From: Roseateles chitinivorans | GTDB lineage: Bacteria; Pseudomonadota; Gammaproteobacteria; Burkholderiales; Burkholderiaceae_C | Assembly: GCF_002761755.1 (NCBI RefSeq) | Contig: NZ_PEOG01000014.1 | Span: 48,393 to 112,392 of the forward strand | Reading direction: 5' to 3' | DNA: 64,000 nucleotides | Part shown: one piece after another, positions 50,753 through 59,356 of the stretch | Layout: the number at the start of each line of letters is the position of its first letter | How positions within the stretch are numbered: the stretch's first letter is position 1 | The notes under the pieces: model-generated | The model's input: the letters and a program-made list of their open reading frames with translations, nothing else | What the model was told of the DNA's origin: nothing | Databases searched by the model: none | Translations under genes and position numbers: made by a program

Positions 50753-50777
50753 CAGGCAGGCAATTCCGCCTGTCTTT
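50753..50777 (+). terminator. Weak hairpin between the hydrolase and the small GG-leader gene
   Basis: CAGGCAGG pairs with CCGCCTG (one bulged A) around a CAATT loop, followed by TCTTT. It lies 23 bases before the next start codon, so it could end the hydrolase transcript or attenuate the small-gene unit. Confidence 0.4.
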
Positions 50778-50799
50778 CAATGCCAATTCAGGAGCAGAC

Positions 50800-51108
50800 A
50801 TGACCGAGCTTGAACCTCATGAAATCGACATGGTCTACGGCGGTGACCACTGGGGGTACGAAGCATCCGAAGACTGGGCGGCGATGGCCCGCAGCTACTC
50901 GTACGGCTCGGCCGGCTTCTGGGGGCCCTCATACCCGTCCTGTACCAGCAACGTCCAGGTGCAGACGCGCTCCGAGACCACGACCGGAGGCACTGGCGTC
51001 AGCATCAGCTTGTCCGGCACCTTTCCCTATGTCGGCGTCAACCTCACCCCCAAGGAGGTGACGACGCACACGGCCAGCGTCACCCGGACCGTCAACTGCA
51101 CGTATTGA
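50800..51108 (+). CDS. Small protein with double-glycine-type leader (candidate secreted peptide/bacteriocin-like)
   Basis: A 102-residue protein with AGGAG seven bases before the ATG. The first 15 residues, MTELEPHEIDMVYGG, fit the double-glycine leader pattern (charged start, E-L/I spacing, V then GG) of peptides cleaved and exported by C39-peptidase ABC transporters. The remaining 87 residues are rich in Ser, Thr, Tyr and Gly and have two Cys (positions 48 and 100) that could form a disulfide. No transporter or immunity gene is adjacent. Its stop overlaps the next start (TGATG). The leader match is visible; export and activity are inference. Confidence 0.72.
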   Translation: MTELEPHEIDMVYGGDHWGYEASEDWAAMARSYSYGSAGFWGPSYPSCTSNVQVQTRSETTTGGTGVSISLSGTFPYVGVNLTPKEVTTHTASVTRTVNCTY

Positions 51109-51920
51109 TGAGGGCCATGACACGTCGCTGTGGGGCGCGTCACCCGATCAGGGTGGCCGCCCTTCTGCATCTGCTGGTCCGCTGCATGCTGTCGGCCGCA
51201 TCGACGGCGGCTGCGATGCCCACGCAGACGGTCTGCGAGGCGTCCATCCTCGAGACCCCGACGTTGGTGGCATTCGAAGGTTGCATCGACCAGCAAAGCG
51301 CCAGACTCCTCGTTCGAGCGCTTGAACGCCACCCGTCGTCACCGTTGCTGGTGAAGTCCAGTGGCGGAGACGCCAGCGCCGCGATCGAAGCCGCGGCAGT
51401 GATGGCGCTGCTGCAAACCCGCCTGATCATCCGGGGCCAATGCCTCTCCGCCTGTGCCAACTACTGGTTGCCCGCCGCGGTGTCCGTCCTTGTGGAGGAA
51501 GGCAGCGTCATCGGCTTCCATGGCGATGTCCGGACCATCGCCCGGCATGATCCGCTGCCACCTTCATTTGGGCTTGATGCGCGGCAGGGCATGGCCCGGT
51601 TGGTGGAGCAGGAAGCGACATTGGGCAAGGCGATTCCGAGGGTGGAGGACCTGCATGCATTGCAGGCCATTCGCAGGAGCGGCGATTCTCTCCGCGTTCA
51701 CCTGCGAGGCCGTTGGCAATCCTGCCCGGGGCTTCAGCTACCGGCGATCTGGGCCCCCACAGTGAACGCGCTGCGGGCCCTGGGATTCGTGAGCCGCATC
51801 ATTCCTCACGATCCCGACTTCGAGCCACGGATCACCGCCGGCCATGATGAGCACGCGATGAGTGCCGGCAACGACGAGGGCGACCCCACTGCTCGATGCC
51901 TATGCACCGAAGCTCCGTGA
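51108..51920 (+). CDS. Exported ClpP/SppA-like (COG3904-type) putative serine protease
   Basis: A 270-residue protein with an N-terminal signal-like segment (VAALLHLLVRCMLSAASTAAA). Residues about 45-150 show the ClpP/crotonase-type pattern: LLVKSSGGDASAAIEAAAVM, then IIRGQCLSACANYWLPAA, where Ser would be the nucleophile, then VIGFHGD with a candidate His. The C-terminal half is not recognised. It shares one base with the stop of the small leader-peptide gene, so translation is probably coupled, and it overlaps the next gene by 25 bases. Catalytic assignment is tentative. Confidence 0.65.
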   Translation: MRAMTRRCGARHPIRVAALLHLLVRCMLSAASTAAAMPTQTVCEASILETPTLVAFEGCIDQQSARLLVRALERHPSSPLLVKSSGGDASAAIEAAAVMALLQTRLIIRGQCLSACANYWLPAAVSVLVEEGSVIGFHGDVRTIARHDPLPPSFGLDARQGMARLVEQEATLGKAIPRVEDLHALQAIRRSGDSLRVHLRGRWQSCPGLQLPAIWAPTVNALRALGFVSRIIPHDPDFEPRITAGHDEHAMSAGNDEGDPTARCLCTEAP

Positions 51921-52837
51921 CCCGCAGGCCCCCTCTGCGAGCGCCTGCCTCGCCAGCGCGCGACGCCGGCCTGGCATTGACGGCGGAGCGCGATCTCCCC
52001 CGCCAGCACGATGTACCGCTGGCCACGTGGCTAGACGCGCAACGCTCCCGTCCAATCATCCCGCCGCACGTGGACCGGTACGGTCGCCTCTCCCTGAACC
52101 CTTCCTCCAGCACGATGCCGCTTGACCGCGCCGAAGAGATCGTGGGACTCGCTTGGCGACACCGATACATCGAAAGCCTGGACCACTTCGCGCGGCTTGG
52201 TCGTGCGCTGCAGGCGATCGCGTGCAGCGCCAGGCATGCACGATCTCCGATGGGCCGCATGCTCGGCCTCGTGCGTACCGCCACGAGCTTGGGACGCCTT
52301 TGCGTGCTGCAGCACCGAGACGGCGAGATCGCAGGGTTCTTCTTTGAAGTCCTGCGCCTCGCAGGCCTGCCCGACCCGATGGCCTTCGACATCGTCACCG
52401 GGCCGCGGCGCGAGGCCGCCGTGTTCGCAGTCAGGGCTGCCATCGAGGACGCGCAGCGGGTTCGCCTGGATCTGCTCGAGCCGGCGCCGATGGGGCAGGT
52501 GGACTGGCCAATGGCCAAGCTTTGGAAGCGCGAACCGCCCGACAGCCTTCGATTGCTCCGCCGCTTCCTTCAACCCCTGATCGGCCGTGCTTTGCGCGAG
52601 GACTGCCAGCAGACACATGGCCGCTTGTCGCGGACTCGATCGGAGCTCTTCAAGCCACACCTCCGCCAATCCATCTTCCAGGCGATCGACCGCGAGAACG
52701 ACGGGCGCCTCGGCGCGACAGCGTCGTTCGTTCAGGCCTTCGTTGATGGCCACATCGCTCGCGGCCGGCGTGAACGGGCGGCCGCTGCAGCGGACCCCAT
52801 GCGCGTCATCGCCTCGTTCGGCGGCAGTGCTCGCTGA
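51896..52837 (+). CDS. Hypothetical protein, third gene of the leader-peptide unit
   Basis: A 313-residue protein not recognised as any family. It has no signal peptide or clear membrane helix. It is Arg-rich and probably helical, with a more ordinary stretch from MPLDRAEEIVGLAWRHRYIE (about residue 74) through FFFEVLRLAGLPDP to a basic C-terminus. The first ATG lies inside the previous gene (25-base overlap). A start at 52115 would remove the unusual Arg/Pro-rich N-terminus, so the true start is uncertain. Overlap and strand place it in one unit with the two preceding genes. Confidence 0.55.
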   Translation: MPMHRSSVTRRPPLRAPASPARDAGLALTAERDLPRQHDVPLATWLDAQRSRPIIPPHVDRYGRLSLNPSSSTMPLDRAEEIVGLAWRHRYIESLDHFARLGRALQAIACSARHARSPMGRMLGLVRTATSLGRLCVLQHRDGEIAGFFFEVLRLAGLPDPMAFDIVTGPRREAAVFAVRAAIEDAQRVRLDLLEPAPMGQVDWPMAKLWKREPPDSLRLLRRFLQPLIGRALREDCQQTHGRLSRTRSELFKPHLRQSIFQAIDRENDGRLGATASFVQAFVDGHIARGRRERAAAAADPMRVIASFGGSAR

Positions 52838-52915
52838 ACAGCCTTCGACCGCCGGCCCTCATCTCCGTCTCGCGGGAAGGGGGCCAGCGGGGAAGACGCT
52901 CGAAGCGCAGGCTCC

Positions 52916-54358
52916 TCAGCGGGCTGCGGCTTGCGGCGCGGGAGCCTCGGCCTCGATGCCGCCGGCCAGCGCCTTGTAGACGCCCACCAGCGAGGTCGCC
53001 GCCGCCGTCTGCGACTGCGCCAGCTGGTTGCGTGCGCTCAGCAGTTCCCGTTCGGCGTCGAGCACGGCGAGGAAATCGCTGATGCCGACCTTGAAGCGCT
53101 CCCGGGCGATGTTGGCGGCGCGCTCCGCCGAGACGGCCGCGTCGAACAGCGCCTGCGCCTGCTGCTGGCTGCGGTTGTAGGTCACCAGCGCGCCTTCGGT
53201 CTCCTCCAGCGCGGCGAGCACGGTGCGCTCGTAGCTGGCGAAGGCCGCCTCGTTCCGCGCGTCCGCCGCCGCGATCTGCGCGCGAATGCGGCCGAAGTCG
53301 AGCAGGTTCCAGACCAGTTGCGCGCCGAGGTTGTAGGCGTAGGCGGGACCGTCGTTGAGGTCGCCGATGCGCGAGGCGTTCTGGCCGATCGTGCCGCCCA
53401 GCGTGATGCGCGGGAACATCGCCGAGCGCGCCACGCCGACCCGCGCCGCCGCCGCAGCCGCCTGGGCTTCCGCGGCGCGGACATCCGGCCGGCGGCGCAG
53501 CAGGTCCTCGGGCGTGCCGATGCGGTCCAGCGCGATCGTCTTCAGCCCCGGCAGCGGCTTGACGTCGGACAGCTCCACATCCAGCGCCGTCGGCGGCTGG
53601 CCGGTCAGCACCGCCAGGCGATAACGGGTGCGGGCCAGTGCCATCTCCAGCGCCGGAATCGTCGCGGCCGTGCTCTGGACCAGCGCGCGGGCGCGCTCGG
53701 TGTCGAAGCCGGTGCCGCGGCCCGCCTCCTGGCGCCCGGACACCAGCTTCAGCGCGCCCTGCTGCGTGTCCAGCGACTGCTGGGCCACCCGCAGTTGCTC
53801 CTGCAGGCCACGCAGCTCGAAGTAGTTGCGCGCCACTTCCGCCGCGACGCTGACTTGCGCCGAACGCAGCCCCGCCTCGCCGGCGAGCAGGTCGGCCGCC
53901 GCGGCCCGGCGTTCGTCGGAGAGGCGGCCGAACAGATCGGCTTCCCAGCGCACGTCGAAGCCGACCGAGAACGCGTTGTTGGTCTGCGGGTTGCCTTGAT
54001 AGTCCGGCGCCCGCACCCGCGCCGCGCCCGCGTTCAGGTCCACCGTCGGGAACAGCTGCGCATCGGCGAAACGCGACAGCGCGCGGGCCTCGCGCAGGTT
54101 GGCCGAAGCGATGCGCAGGTCGGTGTTGGCCTGCAGCGCGCGCTGCACCAGCCCGTCGAGCCCGGCGTCATTGAAGCCCTGCCAGAAGCGTCCTGCCGGC
54201 GCCTGTGCCAGCGTGCCGGCATCGCCCTGCGGCGCGTTGGCGAAGCCGGAAGCCAGCGGCACCTCGGACTGCCGGGGCGCCGGCGCCGTCGAGCAGCCGG
54301 TCAGCGCGACCGTGGCGGCCGCCGCGGCGGCCATCAGAGAGACTCGGAAGAACATCAT
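52916..54358 (-). CDS. Outer membrane efflux lipoprotein (NodT/OprM family)
   Basis: A 480-residue TolC-like channel. The signal peptide ends in a lipobox (VALTGC, about residues 17-22). Two repeated outer-membrane-efflux domains follow, with FDVRWEADLFGRLSDERRAA in the first and ARVGVARSAMFPRITLGG and LVWNLLDFGRIRA in the second. The C-terminus is Ala-rich. The ATG overlaps the permease stop by four bases. It is the exit duct of the tripartite pump encoded upstream. Confidence 0.95.
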   Translation of the reverse strand: MMFFRVSLMAAAAAATVALTGCSTAPAPRQSEVPLASGFANAPQGDAGTLAQAPAGRFWQGFNDAGLDGLVQRALQANTDLRIASANLREARALSRFADAQLFPTVDLNAGAARVRAPDYQGNPQTNNAFSVGFDVRWEADLFGRLSDERRAAAADLLAGEAGLRSAQVSVAAEVARNYFELRGLQEQLRVAQQSLDTQQGALKLVSGRQEAGRGTGFDTERARALVQSTAATIPALEMALARTRYRLAVLTGQPPTALDVELSDVKPLPGLKTIALDRIGTPEDLLRRRPDVRAAEAQAAAAAARVGVARSAMFPRITLGGTIGQNASRIGDLNDGPAYAYNLGAQLVWNLLDFGRIRAQIAAADARNEAAFASYERTVLAALEETEGALVTYNRSQQQAQALFDAAVSAERAANIARERFKVGISDFLAVLDAERELLSARNQLAQSQTAAATSLVGVYKALAGGIEAEAPAPQAAAR

Positions 54359-57300
54359 GCGTGCCCCTTCGGCGAAGTGCCCTTGGGCGGGTCGGCGTCG
54401 TCGACGCCCGGATGGAACGGGTGCGCGGCCGCATCGATCTGGTGGCGCAGCTCGACCGCATGGGCGCGCTGCTTCTCGGTGCCCTTGCGCAGCAGCGCGT
54501 AGAACACCGGCGTCAGGAAGATGCCGAACAGCGTCACGCCCACCATGCCGGAGAACACCGCGATGCCCATCGCGCGGCGCATTTCGCTGCCCGCGCCGGT
54601 GCCCAGGATCAGCGGAATGACGCCGGCGCAGAACGCGATCGAGGTCATCAGGATCGGGCGCAACCGCATGCGGCAGGCATGGATGATCGCGTCGCTCAGC
54701 GCTTCCCCGCGTTCCTCCAGCTCCTTGGCGAACTCGACGATCAGGATCGCGTTCTTGCAGGCCAGGCCGACCAGCACCACCAACGCCACCTGGGTGAAGA
54801 TGTTGAGGTCCCCCGCCTGCATGAACGGCGGGAAGTGCGACAGCCACACGCCGAACAGGGCCGACAGGATGCACATCGGCACGATCAGGATGATCGCCAG
54901 CGGCAGCGTCCAGCTTTCATACTGCGCCGCCAGCACCAGCACCACCAGCAGCACCGAGATCGCCAGCACCGCCGCCATCGTCGGGACCGAGAAGCTGCCC
55001 GCCTTGATGTCGCGGGTGAGCCGGTCCTGGTAGGTCAGCTCGGTCCACTCGTAGGTCATGCCGCGCGGCAGGTTCTTCAGGCGCTGTTCCATCTCCGCCT
55101 CGGCCTGGCCGCTGGAGAAGCCCGGCTTGGCGGCGCCGTTGATGTCGGCGCTCGGGAAGCCGTTGTAGCGCGTCACGCGCGTCGGGCCGAAGGTCGGATC
55201 GACGTTCATCAGCGCGCCCAGCGGCACCATCTCGTTCTTCTCGTTGCGGGTCTTCAGGTCGGTGATCGCGCTGGCATTGGCGCGGAACGGCGCGTCCGCC
55301 TGCACGATGACCTGGTAGGTCTTGCCGAAGCGGCTGAAGTCGTTGACGTACAGCGAGCCCAGGTTGATCTGCAGCGTGTCGTAGATGTCCTGCAAGCGCA
55401 CGCCCATCTGCTTGGCCTTGGTCCGGTCGACGTGGGCGAACAGCTGCGGGACGTTGATGTCGTAGGTCGAGTAGGGCGTGCCGATGCCGCTCTTCTGGTC
55501 GCCGTAGATCGGGCCCAGCGTGCCCCAGATGGCGCCATACAGCGCCTGCTCGCCCAGGCCCGAACGGTCCTGGACCTGCACCTTGAAGCCGCCCGCGTTG
55601 CCCAGGCCGTCCACCGCCGGCGGCGGCACGACGAACATGCGAGCGCCCTGGATCTGCTGGATGGCGCCGTTGACCTTGCCCAGGATCGCGTCCTTGGACA
55701 GGTCGGCGCTGGTGCGTTTCTCGAAGTCGTCCAGGCCGAAGAACACGATGCCTTCGTTGGGCGCGGCCGAGAAGCCCGCGATCGACAGGCCCGGGAAGGC
55801 GATCGAGTCGCGGATGCCCGGCACCTTCAGCGCGATGTCGCTCATGCGCCGGATGACCTCGTCGGTGCGGTCCAGCGTGGCGCCGGCCGGCAGCTGCGCG
55901 ATGCCGATCAGGTACTGCTTGTCCGGCGCCGGCACGAAGCCCGACGGAATGCGGGTGAACAGCAGCGCGGTCAGTCCCAGCAGCACCGCGTAGACGATCA
56001 GCGCGGCCGACTTGCGACGCAGGATGCCGGTGACGCCGCGGCTGTAGCCCTCGCTGCGGCGCTGGAAGAAGCAGTTGAACCAGTGGAAGAACCGGCCGAA
56101 CAGCTTGTCCATCACCTTCATGATGGGGTCCTTGGGCGCGTCGTGCGGACGCAGCAGCAAGGCCGCCATCGCGGGCGACAGGGTCAGCGAGTTGAACGCC
56201 GAGATCACCGTCGAGATCGCGATCGTGACCGCGAACTGGCGATAGAACTGGCCCGACAGGCCCGGGACGAAGGTCAGCGGGATGAACACCGCGCACAGCA
56301 CCAGCGCGATCGCGATGATGGGCCCGGAAACCTCCTGCATCGCCTTGATCGTCGCGTCGTGCGGCGTGAGGCCGTCCTCCAGGTTGCGCTCGACGTTCTC
56401 GACCACCACGATCGCGTCGTCGACCACGATACCGATCGCCAGCACCAGGCCGAACAGCGTCAGCGTATTGATCGAGTAGCCCAGCAGCAGCAGCACCGCG
56501 AAGGTGCCCACGATGGACACCGGCACCGCCAGCAGCGGGATGATCGATGCGCGCCAGGTCTGCAGGAAGATGATCACCACCAGCACGACCAGCAGCACCG
56601 CTTCGATCAGGGTGTGGATGACCTTCTCGATCGAGGTCGCGACGAAGCGCGTCGGGTCGTAGACGATGTCGTAGCTGACGCCGGCCGGGAAGTTGGCCTT
56701 CAGCCGTTCCATCGTGGCGCGGACGTCCTTGGAGATGTTCAGCGCGTTGGATTGCGGGGCCTGGAAGATGCCGATGCCGACCGCTTCCTTGTTGTTGAGC
56801 AGGCTTCGCAGCGCGTAGGTGCCCGGGCCCATCTCGACGCGGCCCACGTCGCGCACTCGCACCAGGCCGCCGGTGGCGGTGTCGGTGCGGATGATGACGT
56901 CGGCGAACTCCTCCTCGGTGACGAGGCGCCCTTGCGTGTTGATCTGCAGCTGGAAGTCGGTGCCCTTGGGGGCCGGCGGAGCGCCGACGACGCCGGCCGC
57001 GACCTGCGTGTTCTGCTCACGGATCGCGTTGGTGACGTCGGTGGCGGTGAGGCCGCGGCCGGCGAGCTTGGCCGGGTCCAGCCAGATGCGCATGGCGTAG
57101 TCGCCGGAGCCGAACACCTGCACCGAGCCCATGCCCTGCACGCGCAGCAGCTCGTCGCGCACCTGCAGCTGCGCGTAATTGCGCAGGTAGAGCGCGTCGC
57201 GCGAGTTGTCCGGGCTGACCATGTGGACGACCATGGTCAGGTTGGGGCTGGACTTCTCGGTCGTCACGCCGATCTGCCGGACGATGTCGGGCAGTCGCGG

Positions 57301-57651
57301 CAGCGCGCGGTTGATGCGGTTCTGGACCGCGGTTTCCGCTGCTTCGGGATTGGTGCCGATCTTGAAGGTGACCGTCAGCGTCATGCCGCCGTCGGCGGTG
57401 GCCTGGCTGTCGAAGTACAGGACGTTTTCCAGGCCGTTGATCTGTTCCTCGAGCGGCGTGGCGACCGTCTCGGAGATCACGCGCGGGTTGGCGCCGGGGA
57501 ACTGGGCGCGCACGACGACCTGCGGCGGCGCGACCTCGGGGTACTCGGAGATGGGCAGCCGGAAGATCGCCAGCAGGCCCACCAGGAAGATGAAGATCGA
57601 GAGGACCGACGCGAAGCGCGGCCGCTCGATGAAGAAGCGGGAGATATCCAT
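54355..57651 (-). CDS. RND multidrug efflux permease (HAE1 family, AcrB/MexB-like)
   Basis: A 1098-residue inner-membrane proton antiporter with twelve helices and two large periplasmic loops. It has the typical N-terminus MDISRFFIERPRFASVLSI. The proton-relay Asp pair is in GLVLAIGIVVDDAIVVVENVER, with SLTLSPAMAALLLRP after it. The C-terminal part has MTSIAFCAGVIPLILGTGAG. It is about 50 residues longer than AcrB, with a charged tail. It lies 18 bases after the adaptor gene. It likely exports hydrophobic drugs. Confidence 0.96.
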   Translation of the reverse strand: MDISRFFIERPRFASVLSIFIFLVGLLAIFRLPISEYPEVAPPQVVVRAQFPGANPRVISETVATPLEEQINGLENVLYFDSQATADGGMTLTVTFKIGTNPEAAETAVQNRINRALPRLPDIVRQIGVTTEKSSPNLTMVVHMVSPDNSRDALYLRNYAQLQVRDELLRVQGMGSVQVFGSGDYAMRIWLDPAKLAGRGLTATDVTNAIREQNTQVAAGVVGAPPAPKGTDFQLQINTQGRLVTEEEFADVIIRTDTATGGLVRVRDVGRVEMGPGTYALRSLLNNKEAVGIGIFQAPQSNALNISKDVRATMERLKANFPAGVSYDIVYDPTRFVATSIEKVIHTLIEAVLLVVLVVIIFLQTWRASIIPLLAVPVSIVGTFAVLLLLGYSINTLTLFGLVLAIGIVVDDAIVVVENVERNLEDGLTPHDATIKAMQEVSGPIIAIALVLCAVFIPLTFVPGLSGQFYRQFAVTIAISTVISAFNSLTLSPAMAALLLRPHDAPKDPIMKVMDKLFGRFFHWFNCFFQRRSEGYSRGVTGILRRKSAALIVYAVLLGLTALLFTRIPSGFVPAPDKQYLIGIAQLPAGATLDRTDEVIRRMSDIALKVPGIRDSIAFPGLSIAGFSAAPNEGIVFFGLDDFEKRTSADLSKDAILGKVNGAIQQIQGARMFVVPPPAVDGLGNAGGFKVQVQDRSGLGEQALYGAIWGTLGPIYGDQKSGIGTPYSTYDINVPQLFAHVDRTKAKQMGVRLQDIYDTLQINLGSLYVNDFSRFGKTYQVIVQADAPFRANASAITDLKTRNEKNEMVPLGALMNVDPTFGPTRVTRYNGFPSADINGAAKPGFSSGQAEAEMEQRLKNLPRGMTYEWTELTYQDRLTRDIKAGSFSVPTMAAVLAISVLLVVLVLAAQYESWTLPLAIILIVPMCILSALFGVWLSHFPPFMQAGDLNIFTQVALVVLVGLACKNAILIVEFAKELEERGEALSDAIIHACRMRLRPILMTSIAFCAGVIPLILGTGAGSEMRRAMGIAVFSGMVGVTLFGIFLTPVFYALLRKGTEKQRAHAVELRHQIDAAAHPFHPGVDDADPPKGTSPKGHA

Positions 57652-57669
57652 GAACGACCTCGCGCCGGG

Positions 57670-58863
57670 TTACTTCGACGCGGCCGGGGCGGCGGAGGCG
57701 GCGCCTTGCGGCGGGGCGACCGTGCGGCCCTTGTCGTCGAGCTTGGCCTGCTGCGGCGTGACCGGCGCGCCGGGCATCGCATGCTGGAGGCCGTCGATGA
57801 TCACCAGCTCGCCGGGCTTGATGCCCTGGACCGCGCGATAGCCGTCGAACTGGGCGCCGACGACCACCGGCCGGGGTGCCACGATGTTGTTGGGACCGAC
57901 CACCATGACCACCTTGTTGGCCTGGTCGGTGCCGATGGCACGGTCGGGGATCAGCGTCGCGGTGTAGCTGCCGGTGCCTTCGAGCTTGACGCGGGCGAAC
58001 AGGCCGGGCGTGAAGGCGCCGTCCTTGTTGTCGAAGACCGCGCGGCCGCGAATGGTGGCGGTGGCCGGATTCAGGCGGTTGTCGACGAAGTCCATGCGGC
58101 CCTCGTGCGGATAGCCCTGCTCGTTGGCCAGGCCCAGGTGCACCTTGCTGGCCTGCTCGCGCTTGGCGCCGCCGGCGCGGGCCGCGGCGGCGTACTTGAG
58201 GAAGGTCGCCTCGCTGGCGTCGAAGTAGGCGTAGACCTTGTCGCTGGAGACCACCGTGGTGAGCACGGGCTCACCCACGTTGACCAGGTTGCCCGGCGTG
58301 ACGTTGGCGCGCGAGCTGCGGCCGGTGACCGGCGCGCGGACCTGGGTGAACTCCAGGTTCAGCCGGGCCTGGGTCACCGCGGCCTCGGCGGCGCGGATGT
58401 TGGCGTCGTTGTTGCGGACGGCGGCCTTGAGCTGGTCGATCTCCTGCTGGCTGACGCCCTGGATGGCGACCAGCTTCTCGGCCCGGCCGAGGTCCGACTT
58501 GGACAGGTCGGCGGCGGTGCGCGCGGCGGCGAGCTGAGCCTCGGCGCGAGCGACTTCGGCCTGGAAGGGACGGGGATCGATGGTGAAGAGCGGTTCGCCC
58601 TTCTTGACCACCTGGCCCTCGCGGAAGTGCACCTTGTCGAGCGTGCCGGCGACGCGGGCGCGGATCTCGACGGTGTCGGGCGCTTCCAGGCGCGCGGTGA
58701 ACTCATCGAAGTCCTGGACTTCGCGCGAGATCGCCGGGGCGACCGTCACGGGCGGTGGGCCGCCATGCTGTTGTTGTTGATCCTGTTGTTGTCCGCAGGC
58801 GGTCAGCAGCAGCGCCACGAAGGCGCCGGCGACGGCATTGCGATGGAAAGACGGTCCGACCAT
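57670..58863 (-). CDS. RND efflux periplasmic adaptor lipoprotein (AcrA/MexA-like)
   Basis: A 397-residue membrane-fusion protein. The signal peptide ends in lipobox LLTAC (about residue 22), followed by a Gln-rich spacer. Barrel-sandwich and hairpin domains follow: VRARVAGTLDKVHFREGQVVKKGEPLFTIDP, and the coiled-coil hairpin with LVAIQGVSQQEIDQLKAAV. The LEFTQVRAPVTGRS segment comes next. It is first in the adaptor-permease-channel operon. A 7-5-7 inverted repeat lies about 60 bases upstream of its start. Confidence 0.95.
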   Translation of the reverse strand: MVGPSFHRNAVAGAFVALLLTACGQQQDQQQQHGGPPPVTVAPAISREVQDFDEFTARLEAPDTVEIRARVAGTLDKVHFREGQVVKKGEPLFTIDPRPFQAEVARAEAQLAAARTAADLSKSDLGRAEKLVAIQGVSQQEIDQLKAAVRNNDANIRAAEAAVTQARLNLEFTQVRAPVTGRSSRANVTPGNLVNVGEPVLTTVVSSDKVYAYFDASEATFLKYAAAARAGGAKREQASKVHLGLANEQGYPHEGRMDFVDNRLNPATATIRGRAVFDNKDGAFTPGLFARVKLEGTGSYTATLIPDRAIGTDQANKVVMVVGPNNIVAPRPVVVGAQFDGYRAVQGIKPGELVIIDGLQHAMPGAPVTPQQAKLDDKGRTVAPPQGAASAAPAASK

Positions 58864-58922
58864 GCATCACTCCCGAAAACGCCCGCGGCATCTGTTGCAC
58901 CGCAGCGTGCGGCGGAATGTAA

Positions 58923-58941
58923 GCGGTCAGTCAATGACCGC
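58923..58941. promoter_or_regulatory. Inverted repeat GCGGTCA-N5-TGACCGC upstream of the RND operon
   Basis: A perfect 7-bp dyad with a five-base spacer sits 60-78 bases before the adaptor start, a typical position for a TetR- or MarR-type repressor site. No regulator gene is adjacent. Binding is inferred. Confidence 0.5.
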
Positions 58942-59356
58942 AAAGTGCCGAGGGCAATACCTGTCCCTAGGCCCTAGGACTTATTGAGACGTCATTGACT
59001 GCCTGGGCAAGGTTGTGCGTAAGTCTCGTGGGAGCGGCTGTCGGAAAACGTCAGGAGGATTGGGCAAGGACGCCGGACTCTCTCTGAAGAGAGCCCGCTC
59101 GCGCGCTCCCGCAGCGGCGCGAAATTCCCAGGGATTGAAGCGACGAGCGTTCCAAACGAGTGCGACCGGGCGTTCCGGACATCCCAAAAATGAACCGACC
59201 CGGTGCATCGCGGGCTCCTCCGCCGGCATGACGCCCCTGTACGAAGGCATAGGGGCAAGGACGCAAAGAGATGGTCCGACAGGCCGGCGCCCTGGTCGCC
59301 CCGCCACCGCCGCAGGCACCGGCGTGGGCGTGGGCGAGGCATGGACAAGCTCCTTC
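58942..59356. other. 415 bases without a supportable gene
   Basis: This stretch lies between the RND promoter region and the end of the PemK-like toxin frame. Frames on both strands cross it, but their products are Arg/Pro/Ser-rich and resemble nothing known. One is only the out-of-frame continuation of the frameshifted toxin. A small inverted repeat CTCTCT-GA-AGAGAG occurs near 59083. Possibly degraded intergenic or repeat-derived sequence. Confidence 0.35.

Noticed and set aside
54205..58977. A 1590-codon open frame on the plus strand opposite the RND operon
   Set aside because: It lies exactly antisense to three clearly recognisable genes, is Arg/His/Asp-biased as expected from GC-rich reverse frames, and resembles no protein family.
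58981..59356. Long C-terminal extension of the PemK-like toxin reading through to 58981
   Set aside because: The extension has no similarity to toxins, while the expected ending is found in the adjacent frame; a frameshift explains it better than a novel domain.
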